Positions 37,816 through 48,800 of a DNA stretch of 64,000 nucleotides are shown one piece after another; the first letter of the stretch is position 1; each line of letters starts with the position of its first letter. Where the stretch lies: NCBI RefSeq assembly GCF_900100485.1, contig NZ_FNDH01000006.1, positions 51,531 through 115,530 of the forward strand, read 5' to 3'. Position numbers and translations under genes: made by a program. Below the pieces are notes generated by a model, which saw only the letters and a list, made by a program, of their open reading frames with translations, did no database searches and was not told where the DNA came from. The DNA is from Nitrosomonas sp. Nm132 (GTDB lineage: Bacteria > Pseudomonadota > Gammaproteobacteria > Burkholderiales > Nitrosomonadaceae).

Positions 37816-39669
37816 TTAATCACATTCTTCCATCGCCCCTTCCAGCTCCAACCAGTTCTCTTCCAGCTCAGCAATTTTTTTTTCGAGCCCGGCACGAATA
37901 TGGTTAAGTTGGTTGACTTCCTCCGGTGTGCGGTTCGTATAAGTAGCCGGATCAGCCAACTGGTGATGGATTGCAACTAACTCTGCCTGGGTACTGGACA
38001 ATGTTGCTTCAAGTTTGGTTTGCCTAGAGAGAAGCATTTTTCTATTTGGCTTAGAAGTTTTTGACTGAATAACTTTTTCTGGCTTGAATTTAATAGCTTC
38101 GCGAGCGCGCTGATTCTCAAGCCAGTCCTTATAATCTTCCAGATCACCATCAAATAGTCGCACCTGACCATCCGCAACCAGCCATAATTCATCGGCCACT
38201 GCACGAATCAAACTACGGTCATGTGATACTAGTACTACACTGCCGGTATACTCTTCCAATGCTAGAATGAGTGCATCACGCATATCCAAATCAAGGTGAT
38301 TGGTAGGCTCATCCAGCAACAGCAGGTGCGGTCGCTGCCAAGCTAGCAAAGCCAGTGCCAAGCGACTTTTCTCGCCGCCGGAAAAAGTCATCACCGGCCG
38401 ATCCTCACTATCGGCAGCTAATCCAAATCGGCCCAGAAAGGTACGTAATGTCAACGCTGTTTCCTTGGGCGCCAGTTGCTGAAGATGCTGTAACGGTGTC
38501 ATCGATCCATCCAGCTTTTCAAGCTGATGCTGAGCAAAATAGCCGATGCGGATATCTGGTGCGATTTCTACTCGCCCTACAGCAGGTTTAAGTTCAGCAA
38601 CCAACAATTTGATCAGTGTTGATTTGCCAGCACCATTCGGTCCCATAAGTGCAATACGCATACCTACCCGCAAGAACAAATTGATGTGTTGGAATAGCAT
38701 TTTTCCACCATAACCAAAACCCATATCTTCCACTTTCAACAATACATCAGGGCTGCGCTCGGGTGCATCAATCTGTAACTGGTAATGACCATCCTCCACA
38801 TAAAGTGGCACGATACGTGTCAACCGCTCAAGGGCCTTAACCCGGCTTTGTGCCTGTTTTGCCTTGGTAGCCTTAGCTCGAAAGCGTCGCACAAAATCTT
38901 CCATATGGGCAATATGCTTCTGCTGTTGCTGGAAAGCCTGCGCCTGTTGCGCGATACGCTCAGCGCGCGCACGTTCAAAATCATCGTAATTGCCACTATA
39001 GCAATCAATGATCTGGTTATGAATGTGCGCAATGCGATTCACACAGGTATTAAGAAATTCACGGTCGTGCGAAACCACTATTAAACTCCCCGGATAACGA
39101 ACCAGATATTGTTCAAGCCAGAGAATGGCTTCCAGATCAAGATGATTGGTTGGTTCATCTAAGAGCAGCAAATCAGCTCGATGCATTAATGCGCGCGCTA
39201 AATTCAGGCGCATTCGCCATCCACCTGAGAATTGATTGACAGAACGTTCCAAAGCATCATTTGAAAAACCTAATCTATCCAGTAATTGTGCTGCGCGCGC
39301 ACGTGCCCCGTAACCATCGATCGCTTCATAGCGATGCTGCGCATCAAACCAGTCAGAATCATGCGCTTCACACGCCAGGATATGCTCTAGTTGACGTAAC
39401 TCGATATCGCCATCCAGAACAAATTCCATTGCAGATTGATGAGAATTGATGATCTCCTGTTCAACAAAAGCAATCGTTTTACCGACCTGGAGAGTAATTT
39501 CGCCGCTATCAGAATGAATTTCTCCGCGTATTAATCGAAACAGCGTAGATTTTCCGCAGCCATTCCTGCCAACAAGACCTACACGTTGATTAGCAAATAC
39601 CTGTAAATACGCATCCTGTAGAAGCGGCACCCCATTTTGTAAATAGGCAAGATTCTGAATATTAAGCAT
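37816..39669 (-). CDS. ABC-F family ATPase (YheS/Uup-like)
   Basis: A 617-residue cytoplasmic protein with two ABC domains and no membrane segment. Walker A 1 is GRNGCGKSTLF, signature 1 FSGGWRMRLNLARAL, Walker B 1 LLLLDEPTNHLDL; Walker A 2 is GPNGAGKSTLIK, signature 2 FSGGEKSRLALALL, Walker B 2 LLLLDEPTNHLDL. The linker between them is charged and helical (P-site tRNA-interaction motif region), and a C-terminal coiled coil begins near residue 530. ABC-F proteins act on the ribosome; the two-domain architecture with C-terminal coiled coil fits YheS or Uup. Confidence 0.88.
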   Translation of the reverse strand: MLNIQNLAYLQNGVPLLQDAYLQVFANQRVGLVGRNGCGKSTLFRLIRGEIHSDSGEITLQVGKTIAFVEQEIINSHQSAMEFVLDGDIELRQLEHILACEAHDSDWFDAQHRYEAIDGYGARARAAQLLDRLGFSNDALERSVNQFSGGWRMRLNLARALMHRADLLLLDEPTNHLDLEAILWLEQYLVRYPGSLIVVSHDREFLNTCVNRIAHIHNQIIDCYSGNYDDFERARAERIAQQAQAFQQQQKHIAHMEDFVRRFRAKATKAKQAQSRVKALERLTRIVPLYVEDGHYQLQIDAPERSPDVLLKVEDMGFGYGGKMLFQHINLFLRVGMRIALMGPNGAGKSTLIKLLVAELKPAVGRVEIAPDIRIGYFAQHQLEKLDGSMTPLQHLQQLAPKETALTLRTFLGRFGLAADSEDRPVMTFSGGEKSRLALALLAWQRPHLLLLDEPTNHLDLDMRDALILALEEYTGSVVLVSHDRSLIRAVADELWLVADGQVRLFDGDLEDYKDWLENQRAREAIKFKPEKVIQSKTSKPNRKMLLSRQTKLEATLSSTQAELVAIHHQLADPATYTNRTPEEVNQLNHIRAGLEKKIAELEENWLELEGAMEECD

Positions 39670-40159
39670 GAGTAATGATCAAAAATATTTGATGAGTTAA
39701 GAAATCTCTTGACATCATGAAATAATCCACATTTTCTTCTTAGAAGCTGTCATACATCGGCCAAACCCGCACCAACACACAACAAAATGATAAATAATTG
39801 ATTAAGAAAGTATTTTTTTATGTTCAAAATTTAATCGAACCAGAAAATATGATTACAAATAACTATCTTAGCGTTAGTATTTACAAATTACCCACAAACT
39901 TATCCACAGAAATTGTGGACAAGTAATTTAAATAGTAAAAACCAAAGTTGAACGAAGTTCAAGACAGACGAGATAGGGAACGAGAAAACAAATCCAGTAA
40001 GTTTTCGATAAAACGAGCCTGCAAATTCTAGCGAAACTTCGTTTTTAGTAAAACCACATAGAGATATAAGATAGACAAGTATTGGAGTACCCTCTAACGC
40101 AGCAATTCACTTGCATAGGTGCGTATTCAAGGTTTTCCTAGTGAATACCTTGTCCCCTA
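39670..40159. other. AT-rich intergenic region with a degenerate repeat
   Basis: About 490 bp, no gene. A second copy of the degenerate repeat seen upstream of rne lies at about 39990-40040 (words gataaaacgagc, gcaaatt, gcgaaac). The sequence ttatccacagaaattgtggacaa at 39900 has an internal dyad (tccaca/tgtgga) but lies alone, so I do not call an origin. Confidence 0.4.
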
Positions 40160-42085
40160 TCAGGGCATGATTGAGGCTTCCATCCGCTCTTCTGGCGCGC
40201 TTTGATTATCTGTTCTTTTATCCGAATACTCAGGTACCCATTTCGCCAAGGCCAGCCTGACCTCTTCATCATTTAGCGCAGGTTGTTCAGCAAACCAGAC
40301 CATGAGCGCTGCGAGCCATTGCTCATCAACCTGATAAGACAGCGTAATGCGAAGTTTCTCATGCTGAGTTGGTAAAGCGCTTTCATTTTCTGTGACCAGT
40401 TCTTCATGCAGTTTTTCACCCGGGCGCAAGCCGGTATAGACAATCTTAATATCCTCTTCATTCAAGCCAGACAACCGAATCATATCTTTGGCCAGATCTA
40501 TGATTTTGACAGGATCACCCATATCCATGACAAAAATTTCCCCCCCCCCCTTCACTCCGCCCATTGAGCCCGCTTGTAAAACCAATTGGGCTGCCTCCTG
40601 GATAGACATAAAGTACCGGGAAATCTTAGGGTGCGTCACAGTGATGGGTCCACCTTTTGCGATTTGCTCCCTAAATTTAGGAATCACGCTCCCTGCACTT
40701 CCTAACACATTGCCAAAACGCACAATGACAAAACAAGTCTTGGATGATGCAATATGCTTGTTCTCAGCACGCAATACTGATTGTTGTAGCGCCTGACAAA
40801 CCATTTCAGCCAATCGCTTGCTGGCACCCATTACATTAGTAGGGTTGACGGCCTTGTCGGTAGAAATCAGTACAAATTTTTCTACAGCGTGTTCAATAGC
40901 CACTCTCGCCAACACATATGTTCCCATGACGTTATTCAGTATCGCCTGCCAGCTATTTTCATTTTCCATCAAAGGTACATGTTTATAGGCCGCAGCGTGG
41001 AATACTACCGTAGGTTGATATTTATCAAATACTTGCATTAGCCTTGCGCGATCCTTGACATCTCCGATTACAAAAGCCAAAGAAATATCCGGGAATCTGC
41101 TGAGAAATTCTTCCTGAATGGTATACAACGCAAATTCGTTTAATTCAAACAACACAAGCTGTCTGGGATTAAATGCCATGATTTGCCGACACAGTTCAGA
41201 GCCTATCGAACCACCCGCACCTGTGATAAGTATCGTCTCTCCGGCTAGCAGATCGTGTAATCCTTCGGTGTCGAGTATCACAGGTGCACGACCAAGCAAA
41301 TCATCCAGACCAATATCGTGGATTTGCGAAACTGTCATTTTGCCACTTACAAGATCAGCATAGGATGGGATCGTTAGTGCTTTGACACCAATGTCTGCAC
41401 ACATTTCAAGCGCCCGGCGCCGCTCACTCTGGGAAGCCGCCGGCATGGCAATAATGACATGACCTACGCCTAATTTTTCTACCCATACAGGTAATTCACT
41501 GATCATTCCCAATACCCGGACACCATGCAGACGCATGCCTAATTTCTTGGGATTATCACCCAGCAGACCGACTACCCGCCAATCAGGACTGATATCCAAA
41601 TCTTTTACTAGATTGATAGCAGTACTTCCTGTACCCAGCACAATCACCGAATTACGTTCAGAATTCTTTAAGCTGTAAAAACGCCGTTCTTTCCACGACC
41701 GATATAGAATGCGGCTCCCTCCCATGATCAGAAGCAATAGCAATGGTGCAAGGAATATTACGGCACGCGGCACCAAGGCAGACAGTTGCAGCATGAATAT
41801 CACAAAGGGTACGATCACTGCGCCAAGTGCTACCGTCAGCAGAATTCGTTTTAAATCGGGTAAGCTGGCATAACGCCATAATCCGCGATACAAGCCAAAC
41901 GAATAGAAGATAATTGCTTGAGTAGGGACAATCCAGATCAAATTTTCCTTGAGTGATGCTTGAAAATCAACCGGAATCTCAAAATTGAAGCGGAATAAAT
42001 AAGCAAGCCACCATGCTACGATTATTGCAATAAAATCATGAATGAAAGCGATGAATGAACGTAGATGAAATTTATTTGCAATCAT
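40160..42085 (-). CDS. CapD/WbpM-type UDP-sugar 4,6-dehydratase, membrane-bound
   Basis: About 641 residues. Four membrane helices at the N-terminus (starting SFIAFIHDFIAIIVAWWLAY) precede a CoA-binding-like domain (VIVLGTGSTAINLVKDL) and the catalytic SDR domain with ILITGAGGSIGSEL (NAD binding) and STDKAVNPTNVMGASKRLAE. The last Tyr-x3-Lys of classical SDRs is replaced by Met-x3-Lys, as is usual in this family. It initiates synthesis of modified UDP-GlcNAc-derived sugars for capsule or O-antigen. It overlaps the 3' end of the upstream glycosyltransferase by 14 bp. An 11-G tract interrupts codons near residue 527. Confidence 0.88.
   Translation of the reverse strand: MIANKFHLRSFIAFIHDFIAIIVAWWLAYLFRFNFEIPVDFQASLKENLIWIVPTQAIIFYSFGLYRGLWRYASLPDLKRILLTVALGAVIVPFVIFMLQLSALVPRAVIFLAPLLLLLIMGGSRILYRSWKERRFYSLKNSERNSVIVLGTGSTAINLVKDLDISPDWRVVGLLGDNPKKLGMRLHGVRVLGMISELPVWVEKLGVGHVIIAMPAASQSERRRALEMCADIGVKALTIPSYADLVSGKMTVSQIHDIGLDDLLGRAPVILDTEGLHDLLAGETILITGAGGSIGSELCRQIMAFNPRQLVLFELNEFALYTIQEEFLSRFPDISLAFVIGDVKDRARLMQVFDKYQPTVVFHAAAYKHVPLMENENSWQAILNNVMGTYVLARVAIEHAVEKFVLISTDKAVNPTNVMGASKRLAEMVCQALQQSVLRAENKHIASSKTCFVIVRFGNVLGSAGSVIPKFREQIAKGGPITVTHPKISRYFMSIQEAAQLVLQAGSMGGVKGGGEIFVMDMGDPVKIIDLAKDMIRLSGLNEEDIKIVYTGLRPGEKLHEELVTENESALPTQHEKLRITLSYQVDEQWLAALMVWFAEQPALNDEEVRLALAKWVPEYSDKRTDNQSAPEERMEASIMP
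40540..40550 (-). repeat. Homopolymer G11 in the CapD-like gene
   Basis: On the coding strand, aag is followed by a run giving eleven consecutive G residues, coding for Gly-Gly-Gly within VKGGGEIF. The frame is intact in this sequence. A run of this length is prone to slippage. Confidence 0.85.
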
Positions 42086-43079
42086 TCTGTTTATTAGTGG
42101 AGTAATGGCGCTGATACCAATCAAAAGCCAGCATTATAATCAAATAAATACATACCCACACCCCAGTCAACCAGCCCTGTACGATAAAATTATGCCTGCC
42201 AGCCCATACTGCACTCCCTCCAGCAAGCAGCATCAACATATATCCTAATAATGCCGTATTGCGGTGCCCAAACCCACTCTGCACAATTCGTTGGTAATAA
42301 TGCTTACGATGTGCCTGCCAGATCTTTTCACCCTGGAAAAGCCGCTTTACCAGCGTCACGGTTGCATCGACTATAAAAGGTGAAAATACCAGTAAAGGGA
42401 GCCACAAAGACCATAACCCCTTAGCCCAGCCCAGCATGCCAAGCGCTGCCGCCAGAAACCCCAAAGGCACTGCCCCTACATCTCCCATGAATATTTGCGC
42501 TGGATAAAAATTGAATCGTAAAAAAGCCCCGGCGGAAGCCATAATACAAAAATTAATCATGGCAAACTCGGTATTGCCAGCAAGCAATGCGGCCATCCCA
42601 TAATAACCAAAACCAATGAGCGCCATTCCTCCCGCAAGTCCATCAGAGCCATCCATGAAATTGTATAAATTGGACATCCAGACCATTGCCAGTCCAATTC
42701 CTACCACCACGCCCCAATGGTGAGCATCCAGTAAAAGCGTGACAGAAAAAAGCATGGCTACGATAATATGAACAAGCAAGCGCACCGGCACAGATAAACT
42801 CATCGCATCATCAATAAAAGAAATAAACGCAAGCAGCCCAAACCCTGTCCATAATGAGGGCGGCAATGATACAGAAAATAACAGCCATACCATCAATATC
42901 GACAGAACCAGACCGGCACCACCGGTTCGAGGAACAGGGATGCTATGTAACGAGCGTTTATTTGGAAAATCAAGCACCCTAAGCGCATTACCTTTCACCA
43001 ACCAGGAGATGAGCAAATACGCTAACAAGAAAGATAATAAAGGCGCTGTTAAAAGTTGATAAGGAAATCCCGAGTTCAT
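42072..43079 (-). CDS. WecA/WbpL-type polyprenyl-phosphate sugar-1-phosphate transferase
   Basis: A 335-residue integral membrane protein of the MraY/WecA family. It has about ten hydrophobic helices and the catalytic motifs RSLHSIPVPRTGGAG, FIDDAMSLSVPVR (Asp-Asp), NLYNFMDGSDGLAGG, FMGDVGAVPLGF and a basic QAHRKHYYQRIVQ loop. It transfers a sugar-1-phosphate from UDP-sugar to undecaprenyl phosphate to start O-antigen or capsule repeat synthesis. The downstream CapD-like gene would provide the nucleotide sugar. Confidence 0.88.
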   Translation of the reverse strand: MNSGFPYQLLTAPLLSFLLAYLLISWLVKGNALRVLDFPNKRSLHSIPVPRTGGAGLVLSILMVWLLFSVSLPPSLWTGFGLLAFISFIDDAMSLSVPVRLLVHIIVAMLFSVTLLLDAHHWGVVVGIGLAMVWMSNLYNFMDGSDGLAGGMALIGFGYYGMAALLAGNTEFAMINFCIMASAGAFLRFNFYPAQIFMGDVGAVPLGFLAAALGMLGWAKGLWSLWLPLLVFSPFIVDATVTLVKRLFQGEKIWQAHRKHYYQRIVQSGFGHRNTALLGYMLMLLAGGSAVWAGRHNFIVQGWLTGVWVCIYLIIMLAFDWYQRHYSTNKQNDCK

Positions 43080-43270
43080 GGAGCAGGATTATCCCGGAAA
43101 AATAGATGATAGACGAGCAATACGCAGAATGATAATTCAATAAACTCTCATAGAATTTAAAAAGGAATGACAGCAATACTCCTCTGTCGCTTTGCTATCC
43201 GTTGCAACCACTCCTATCCAGCAGGAAAGAAAGTGGCTGCATAGTTTATGATTGTCGTTTCAATCGATAC

Positions 43271-44488
43271 TCATAATATCATCGGATTAGCAGCATAGGT
43301 TTGATGAGCCGCTACTTCAGCAGCACCTCGTTCTACCTTCATCCCCATATCCGACAAAACTATTTCCAGGGCATTAAGGCAAAAAATGACATTCTCAACT
43401 CGGCTTGAATTACCCATCAAGCCGAAGCGCCAGATTTTTCCGGAAAAATCGCCTAGTCCAGCTCCAATTTCCAGACTGAAATCAGCCAGCAATCTGCGAC
43501 GCACTTCCTTTTCATCCACGCCTACTGGCACATGCACGGCATTCAGTTGTGGCAAACGATAGGGTTCAGCGACCACATACTCGATACCCATCGTCTGAAA
43601 GCCCGCTTTCAGTGCCTTGTGGTTACGCAGGTGCCGTGCCCAGGAATGCTCCAACCCTTCTTCGTACAGCATCAATAAGGCTTCATGCAACCCATACAGT
43701 GCATTGGTAGGCGCTGTATGGTGATAGGTACGAGAAGATCCCCAGTAACCCAATAGCAGGTTGATATCCATAAACCAGCTTTGTACCTTGTGTTTACGGT
43801 TTTTGACCAGATTGACTACACGCTCGGAAAAACTCACCGGCGAAAGACCCGGTGGACAAGACAGGCATTTCTGGCTGCCGGAATAAACTGCGTCGATTCC
43901 CCATCCGTCGATATAAATAGGTGTTCCTCCCAGTGAAGTCACTGTATCCATAATCGTCAAGCAGTTATAGCGCTTAGCGAGCTCACTGAGGGTTTTGGCA
44001 TCCGACTGCACGCCAGTTGAAGTCTCGGCATGAACAAATGCGACGATTTTCGTATCTGGATTCTTTTTTAAGGCATCTTCCACTTTCTGGGGATCAACCG
44101 GCTCTCCCCACTTGTCATCTACCACCACAGCTACACCGCCGTGACGCTCCACATTCTCGATCATCCGCCCGCCGAACACGCCATTGCGGCAAACAATCAC
44201 CTTATCACCTGGTTCAATCATATTGACAAAGCACATTTCCATGCCCACTGAACCGGGGCCAGACACAGGAAACGTTAACAGATTAGCTGTCTGAAATGCA
44301 TAACGCATCAGACTTTTTAACTCCTCCATCATGTCCGTGAATACCGGATCCAGATGACCCAAGGTGGGACGCGCCATCGCGGACAGCACGCGGGAATGGG
44401 TATCGGACGGCCCAGGGCCCATCAAAACACGTTGGGGTGGATAAAAGATCGAAATTTTCTTCTCTGGACGAAAGTCTTGAATGGCCAT
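43271..44488 (-). CDS. Serine-glyoxylate / alanine-glyoxylate aminotransferase-like PLP enzyme
   Basis: A 405-residue class V (SgaA/AGXT-like) aminotransferase. MGPGPSDTHSRVL at the N-terminus, FVHAETSTGVQSDAK, TSLGGTPIYIDGWGIDAVYS and the PLP-lysine motif GSQKCLSCPPG with Lys as Schiff base are seen. It interconverts glyoxylate and glycine with serine or alanine. Shine-Dalgarno tagga precedes the ATG. It is a single-gene unit. Confidence 0.9.
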   Translation of the reverse strand: MAIQDFRPEKKISIFYPPQRVLMGPGPSDTHSRVLSAMARPTLGHLDPVFTDMMEELKSLMRYAFQTANLLTFPVSGPGSVGMEMCFVNMIEPGDKVIVCRNGVFGGRMIENVERHGGVAVVVDDKWGEPVDPQKVEDALKKNPDTKIVAFVHAETSTGVQSDAKTLSELAKRYNCLTIMDTVTSLGGTPIYIDGWGIDAVYSGSQKCLSCPPGLSPVSFSERVVNLVKNRKHKVQSWFMDINLLLGYWGSSRTYHHTAPTNALYGLHEALLMLYEEGLEHSWARHLRNHKALKAGFQTMGIEYVVAEPYRLPQLNAVHVPVGVDEKEVRRRLLADFSLEIGAGLGDFSGKIWRFGLMGNSSRVENVIFCLNALEIVLSDMGMKVERGAAEVAAHQTYAANPMIL

Positions 44489-44712
44489 TGATATTCCTAA
44501 AATATAAAAGTGTGAAACGATATTCTTAAAATTATTAAGCTGGGGATTCTATCAAGTGATCAGACATTTGACTATACTCGGTCCCAGAAAATAACTTTAG
44601 AATCAACCGAGTTTTATCGCTTATAAATTTCTGTTAGCTTTTGATTAAATAAGTAGATGTTTCCTGGCTAAGTGACTGCATAAGGAATAGATAGAGATGA
44701 ATAATTAAGATC

Positions 44713-45426
44713 TTAACCCAAGGAGCCACGCACTTCATTGACCATTCTGGTCAGCTTAGCCACGTCCAGTACATGCCAGTGGCGACCATTGCACATAATC
44801 AGATTTTTTCGCTTTAATTCCTTAATTGTACGGCTCACCTCTTCCCGACTCGTACTAACAAGGCAAGCCAGTTCAGAATGGGTCGGCGCAGGTGAAATAA
44901 GTGCAGCATTAGGCGATACCATCTTTTCTCTCGCCATACGCAATAACTCAGAGTAGATACGGTCGCACACATCCAGTGAGCTGAAATCATAAACACGCTC
45001 AGTAAGGCGACGCACCTGGCTTGTCAATCGCTTCAGAATAGCCGTGCAGAAAGCAGGATTGATGTGAATCAGCTGCAAGAAAGCCTGGGCAGGTATGAAT
45101 GCTAGCAAGGTATCCGTTTTTGCGATAGCGGTTGCAGAGCGTGGCAAACCATCAATAGCCGTCAGTTCACCAAACATCTCGCCTGCCGGCAAATCACACA
45201 GAATCACTTCATCCCCTGAGACCGCATAATAATTAATCCGGATCGCCCCTTTCAGGATAAAAAAGACACTATTCGTATGGTCGTGATAGCGAACAATCTC
45301 TTCACCGGCAACATGGTGCTGTTGATGACAAGATTGAGCGGTTTTTTCCAGATCAAGCGATGAGAAGTCATGGAATTCCTTGATATTTCTGAACAAAGCA
45401 ACGAAAGATTGATCGGCTGAATGCAT
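44713..45426 (-). CDS. Crp/Fnr-family transcription regulator
   Basis: About 237 residues. A cyclic-nucleotide-binding-like beta roll (residues about 15-130; GEMFGELTAIDGLPRSATAI matches the phosphate-binding cassette GE...R-A) is followed by a winged helix-turn-helix (LACLVSTSREEVSRTIKELK). No Fnr-type N-terminal cysteine set is present. A CRP-like, cAMP-responsive role is possible; the cassette arginine and glutamate are kept. A cyclase gene lies 5 kb away. The start is uncertain: a TTG at 45486 would add 20 residues, and neither start has a good Shine-Dalgarno. Confidence 0.85.
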   Translation of the reverse strand: MHSADQSFVALFRNIKEFHDFSSLDLEKTAQSCHQQHHVAGEEIVRYHDHTNSVFFILKGAIRINYYAVSGDEVILCDLPAGEMFGELTAIDGLPRSATAIAKTDTLLAFIPAQAFLQLIHINPAFCTAILKRLTSQVRRLTERVYDFSSLDVCDRIYSELLRMAREKMVSPNAALISPAPTHSELACLVSTSREEVSRTIKELKRKNLIMCNGRHWHVLDVAKLTRMVNEVRGSLG

Positions 45427-45584
45427 CGTAATAGGTGAGATTAAAGATTTCAGAAATACTAATGATCCTGCTAAATAAAGTTTCAATTATTACCCAGATT
45501 AAAAGAGTAAATTTACTTCATAAACAACATTAATAACATCACAAGTAACAATTCCAAACTTTGCTTGGAGATCAACCAAGAAAT

Positions 45585-45854
45585 TTAGTTGGAACTAAGC
45601 AAAGCTGCCCCTGTTGGCTTATAACAAATACTCCCCCCACAAATATATGATAGGGTTTCATAAAGATAATAGCGTCCATCACTCTCTCTTTTAATATAAA
45701 AATATTTATTCTGGTATGGAGTGTTGCTTCCTGTATATTTAAACCAGTAATTGCTAAGACAAGGGCTTGACCATGACTGGATGTTATTTTGATACTCTAC
45801 AACAGTACCACAAGATAAATTATTAATGAGTTTATAGCTAAAGCTCAATTCCAA
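45585..45854 (-). CDS. Small hypothetical protein after the FecR-TPR-barrel gene
   Basis: An 89-codon frame beginning 6 bp after the upstream stop. A TTG at 45848 preceded by aagga is the likelier start. Cys- and Tyr-rich (SPCLSNYWFKYTGSNTPYQN; LSYICGGSICYKP), no signal peptide seen, no domain recognised. It could be the tail of a once larger coding sequence. Confidence 0.4.
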   Translation of the reverse strand: MELSFSYKLINNLSCGTVVEYQNNIQSWSSPCLSNYWFKYTGSNTPYQNKYFYIKRESDGRYYLYETLSYICGGSICYKPTGAALLSSN

Positions 45855-45860
45855 TCCTTT

Positions 45861-48800
45861 TTAAAAATTTAAAGTTAATCTCGCAAAAAAAGTTCGTTCA
45901 GGTACGTATCGAGTAGGTATTGCTTCAGATATATAAAAGCCAGTATTTCTATAAAAGAATTTATCGTTTAATAAGTTCCTTCCTTCAAAAGCGAGCATTC
46001 CTCTACGATTGGGAAATCGATAGCCCATGATAGAATCGAGCAGGAAGAACGTATCTACCCCAGAATTTGTCTTTTCTGGATTCCTTTCTTGATTATCATT
46101 AAAATCTCGCTTACGTCGCAAATTCTGCTTAACTGTGTTTATAGCAGCGTTGAAAAAGAAACCCTGTGGATGAAAATAATTAATGGTTATTGGCAAACTT
46201 AATGTTTGAATTCTACCTGGATCATCATCTTCTATAAGGTCTTGATGATTCCGAGTAAATTTTTCAAATTGCATTTCACCCTTAATTGCCCAATTTGAAT
46301 TGAATAGCCAATAGAAATATGCCCGATATAGCTGTTCATTTTGTTTTTGGTTATTTGGTACTTCTAGCTTACGCTCAGATATTTCGATCCCGCTATATAA
46401 TTGATTAGTAAAATGAGTATCAAGTCCAACTCCCATTCGCCTGGATTTCGTACCATTAAGGTCATCAAAGAATTGATTGAAACCAGCCACTTGTGTTGGC
46501 TCCAATGATTGTTGAGCTATCAGATGGGATTTGGTTGCTTGAAGCCATGCCGCTCTTAATCTGACAGAATTTGTAATATTCCACTGCAAACCAAATTTTG
46601 GATTAATCTTTTCATCTTTTTTTTCGGTTAAAGGCAGATCTGAGAATGCGTCGTAGCTTAGTGCTAATGTTGCATTTATATTTTGGAGAAAATTGGTATT
46701 TGTGTAAATGTAGGCACTTTCACGCTCCAGCAGCTCTTTCGAGGGAGCTCCTTTGAAATTCCAATCAAACCAATAACCACTTCCACCAATTATTGAATTG
46801 AAATTTTTTGTTCTGAACATATGCTGAGCTTCAATCTGAAAACCTTTATTTTCGAGGCCAGAATCAGAATCGCCAAATTTTTGGATTTCAGAACGATCAA
46901 TATATTTGCCGGAGAAAATCAGGTCCTGATTGGGTGATAGCGCATATCGCGCTCCTATTCTCGCCGTATCTTCACTCAGCTCTCGTCGATAACTTGGGTC
47001 ATAGTTCTTAGGATTGAAATCCAGCGTCAAATCCCCTTGTTCTGTCTTCCGAGTACGGAATTCAGCCTGCACGTTGAATTTGGGAGTTAGCGCATACTGC
47101 ATGAATACATTATAAATATTGTGGGTTTGGTCATTATTGTTAGGTATTCCAGGATCGTTTCTTTTAAACCCTTTAGTATCATAATGAAATTGTCCCAGGC
47201 TAATTGAGGCACGATCATAAACGGCTGAAGCTACAATCTCATCCCCAAGCGTGCTATTGCTGCCAAAAATACCAGAAGCAACCAGTTGCGGTTTGTTGCG
47301 TTCCATGAGAGGGGCGAATTCGTTGAACCCTGATATTGCCGGACCGGTGCCGGTGATGATGTTAAGATCAGCGATGGCCAAGTGGGGCTGTACTGGGTTG
47401 ACATTGATCGGTTGCAACAGTTGTGCTTGCAGCAGTTCACTGACACGGGCAATCTCATGGCGCGGAATGTTGACATATACATCAGAGAGGAAGCGGTGCG
47501 CAGAATGATTTGCTGGATCGAGGCTCAGCGATTTGGCAGTTTCCATCAATGCGCGCTTTTCAAACCCCAGGTTATCATAAATGCGGGCAAGACTCGAACT
47601 GCGTCCGGCTTGATCCTGGTCAAGCAGCAACTTTGATCGATACACCGCTCGATTATTATTCAGTTCAATCGATTTCTGGATGTCACGCAGGGCATCCATT
47701 GGCTGGTTCTGAGTCTGTTTCTGAATCGCATCATAAAACCAGGGCGTGGGATCATTGGGATCACGTTCCTTGGCTAGATCAAATTGGGTACTGGCTAAGG
47801 AGTAGCGCTTTTCTTCAAAATAAGCCTTACCAAGGTAACTGCGTATCAGTGAGTTAGCGGGATCAAGACTTGTCGCAATTTCGATTTCGATGCGACCTGC
47901 TTCCAGCTTACCTTCGCGGATCAAGGCTAGCCCCAACCCGAGTCTGGGCATGGGATCAGCCTGATCGAGTTCGATCGCTTGGGTAAAGGTTGCTTTAGCT
48001 TTTTTCGTGTCGATTCGCAGTAAATAAGCAAATCCGAGCACGGTTTGCGTTTTGCCCAGATGAGGATTCAGGCTTACTGCTTGTTGAGCCGCTTCCAATG
48101 CGCGATCGATATAGCCAGTGGACATGTGCAGTTCCGAGAGCCGTGCCCAGGCCAGAGCATTTTTTTCGTCTAAGCGAATTGCTTCTTCCACACTGCCAAG
48201 CGCTTCTTCAATCTTAAAGTGCGCCTGTTGTGCATAGGAAAGTGCCAATCTAGCAGTGGGTGAGGTACGATCGAGTTCAACTGCCTGGTTGGCTAGGCTC
48301 AGTGCATTTTCTTTGACATTTTGCACCACTGCAATCATGGCTTGCAGGGCGTAAGCATCGCTGTCGTATGGTTGAAGCTGAAGTGCTTGTTCGATGTCAG
48401 TTCTGGCTTCATCTACCCGCCCTACAGAGAGTAGCAATCCTGCGCGATACGTCAGCAGGTGGGAGGTGAATTCATGCGGGACGATCTGATCCAGTATTGA
48501 CAACGCCTCAAATAGCCTGCCTTGGCGAGAGTGTTCTAACGAGGTGCGCCAGATTGGTTGCACCGATTCAGCAACCATTTTTTCATCCAAACGGTAATCG
48601 ATGATACTGGGGTAATACAGTGCCCACTGAACTGCATCAATTGGTCGAATGACACCCTCCTTATGAGGAGCCTGATCTTTAAGGATCGTTGCAGATTCAC
48701 GATCACTCAACACAAGGCTGCCTTGTTTATTGCTGGCGATCACTTTGCCTTCGTATACCACGATGCTAGCTTTGTCTTGTTCAACCCCAATAAAAAACTC

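Noticed and set aside
37656..37976. 106-codon minus-strand frame
   Set aside because: Half of it is an out-of-frame reading of the ABC-F gene's 3' end; the rest has no similarity and no start signal.
39840..39930. Possible replication origin (ttatccaca-like words in AT-rich DNA)
   Set aside because: Only one or two DnaA-box-like words are present, with no dnaA/dnaN or gidA context.
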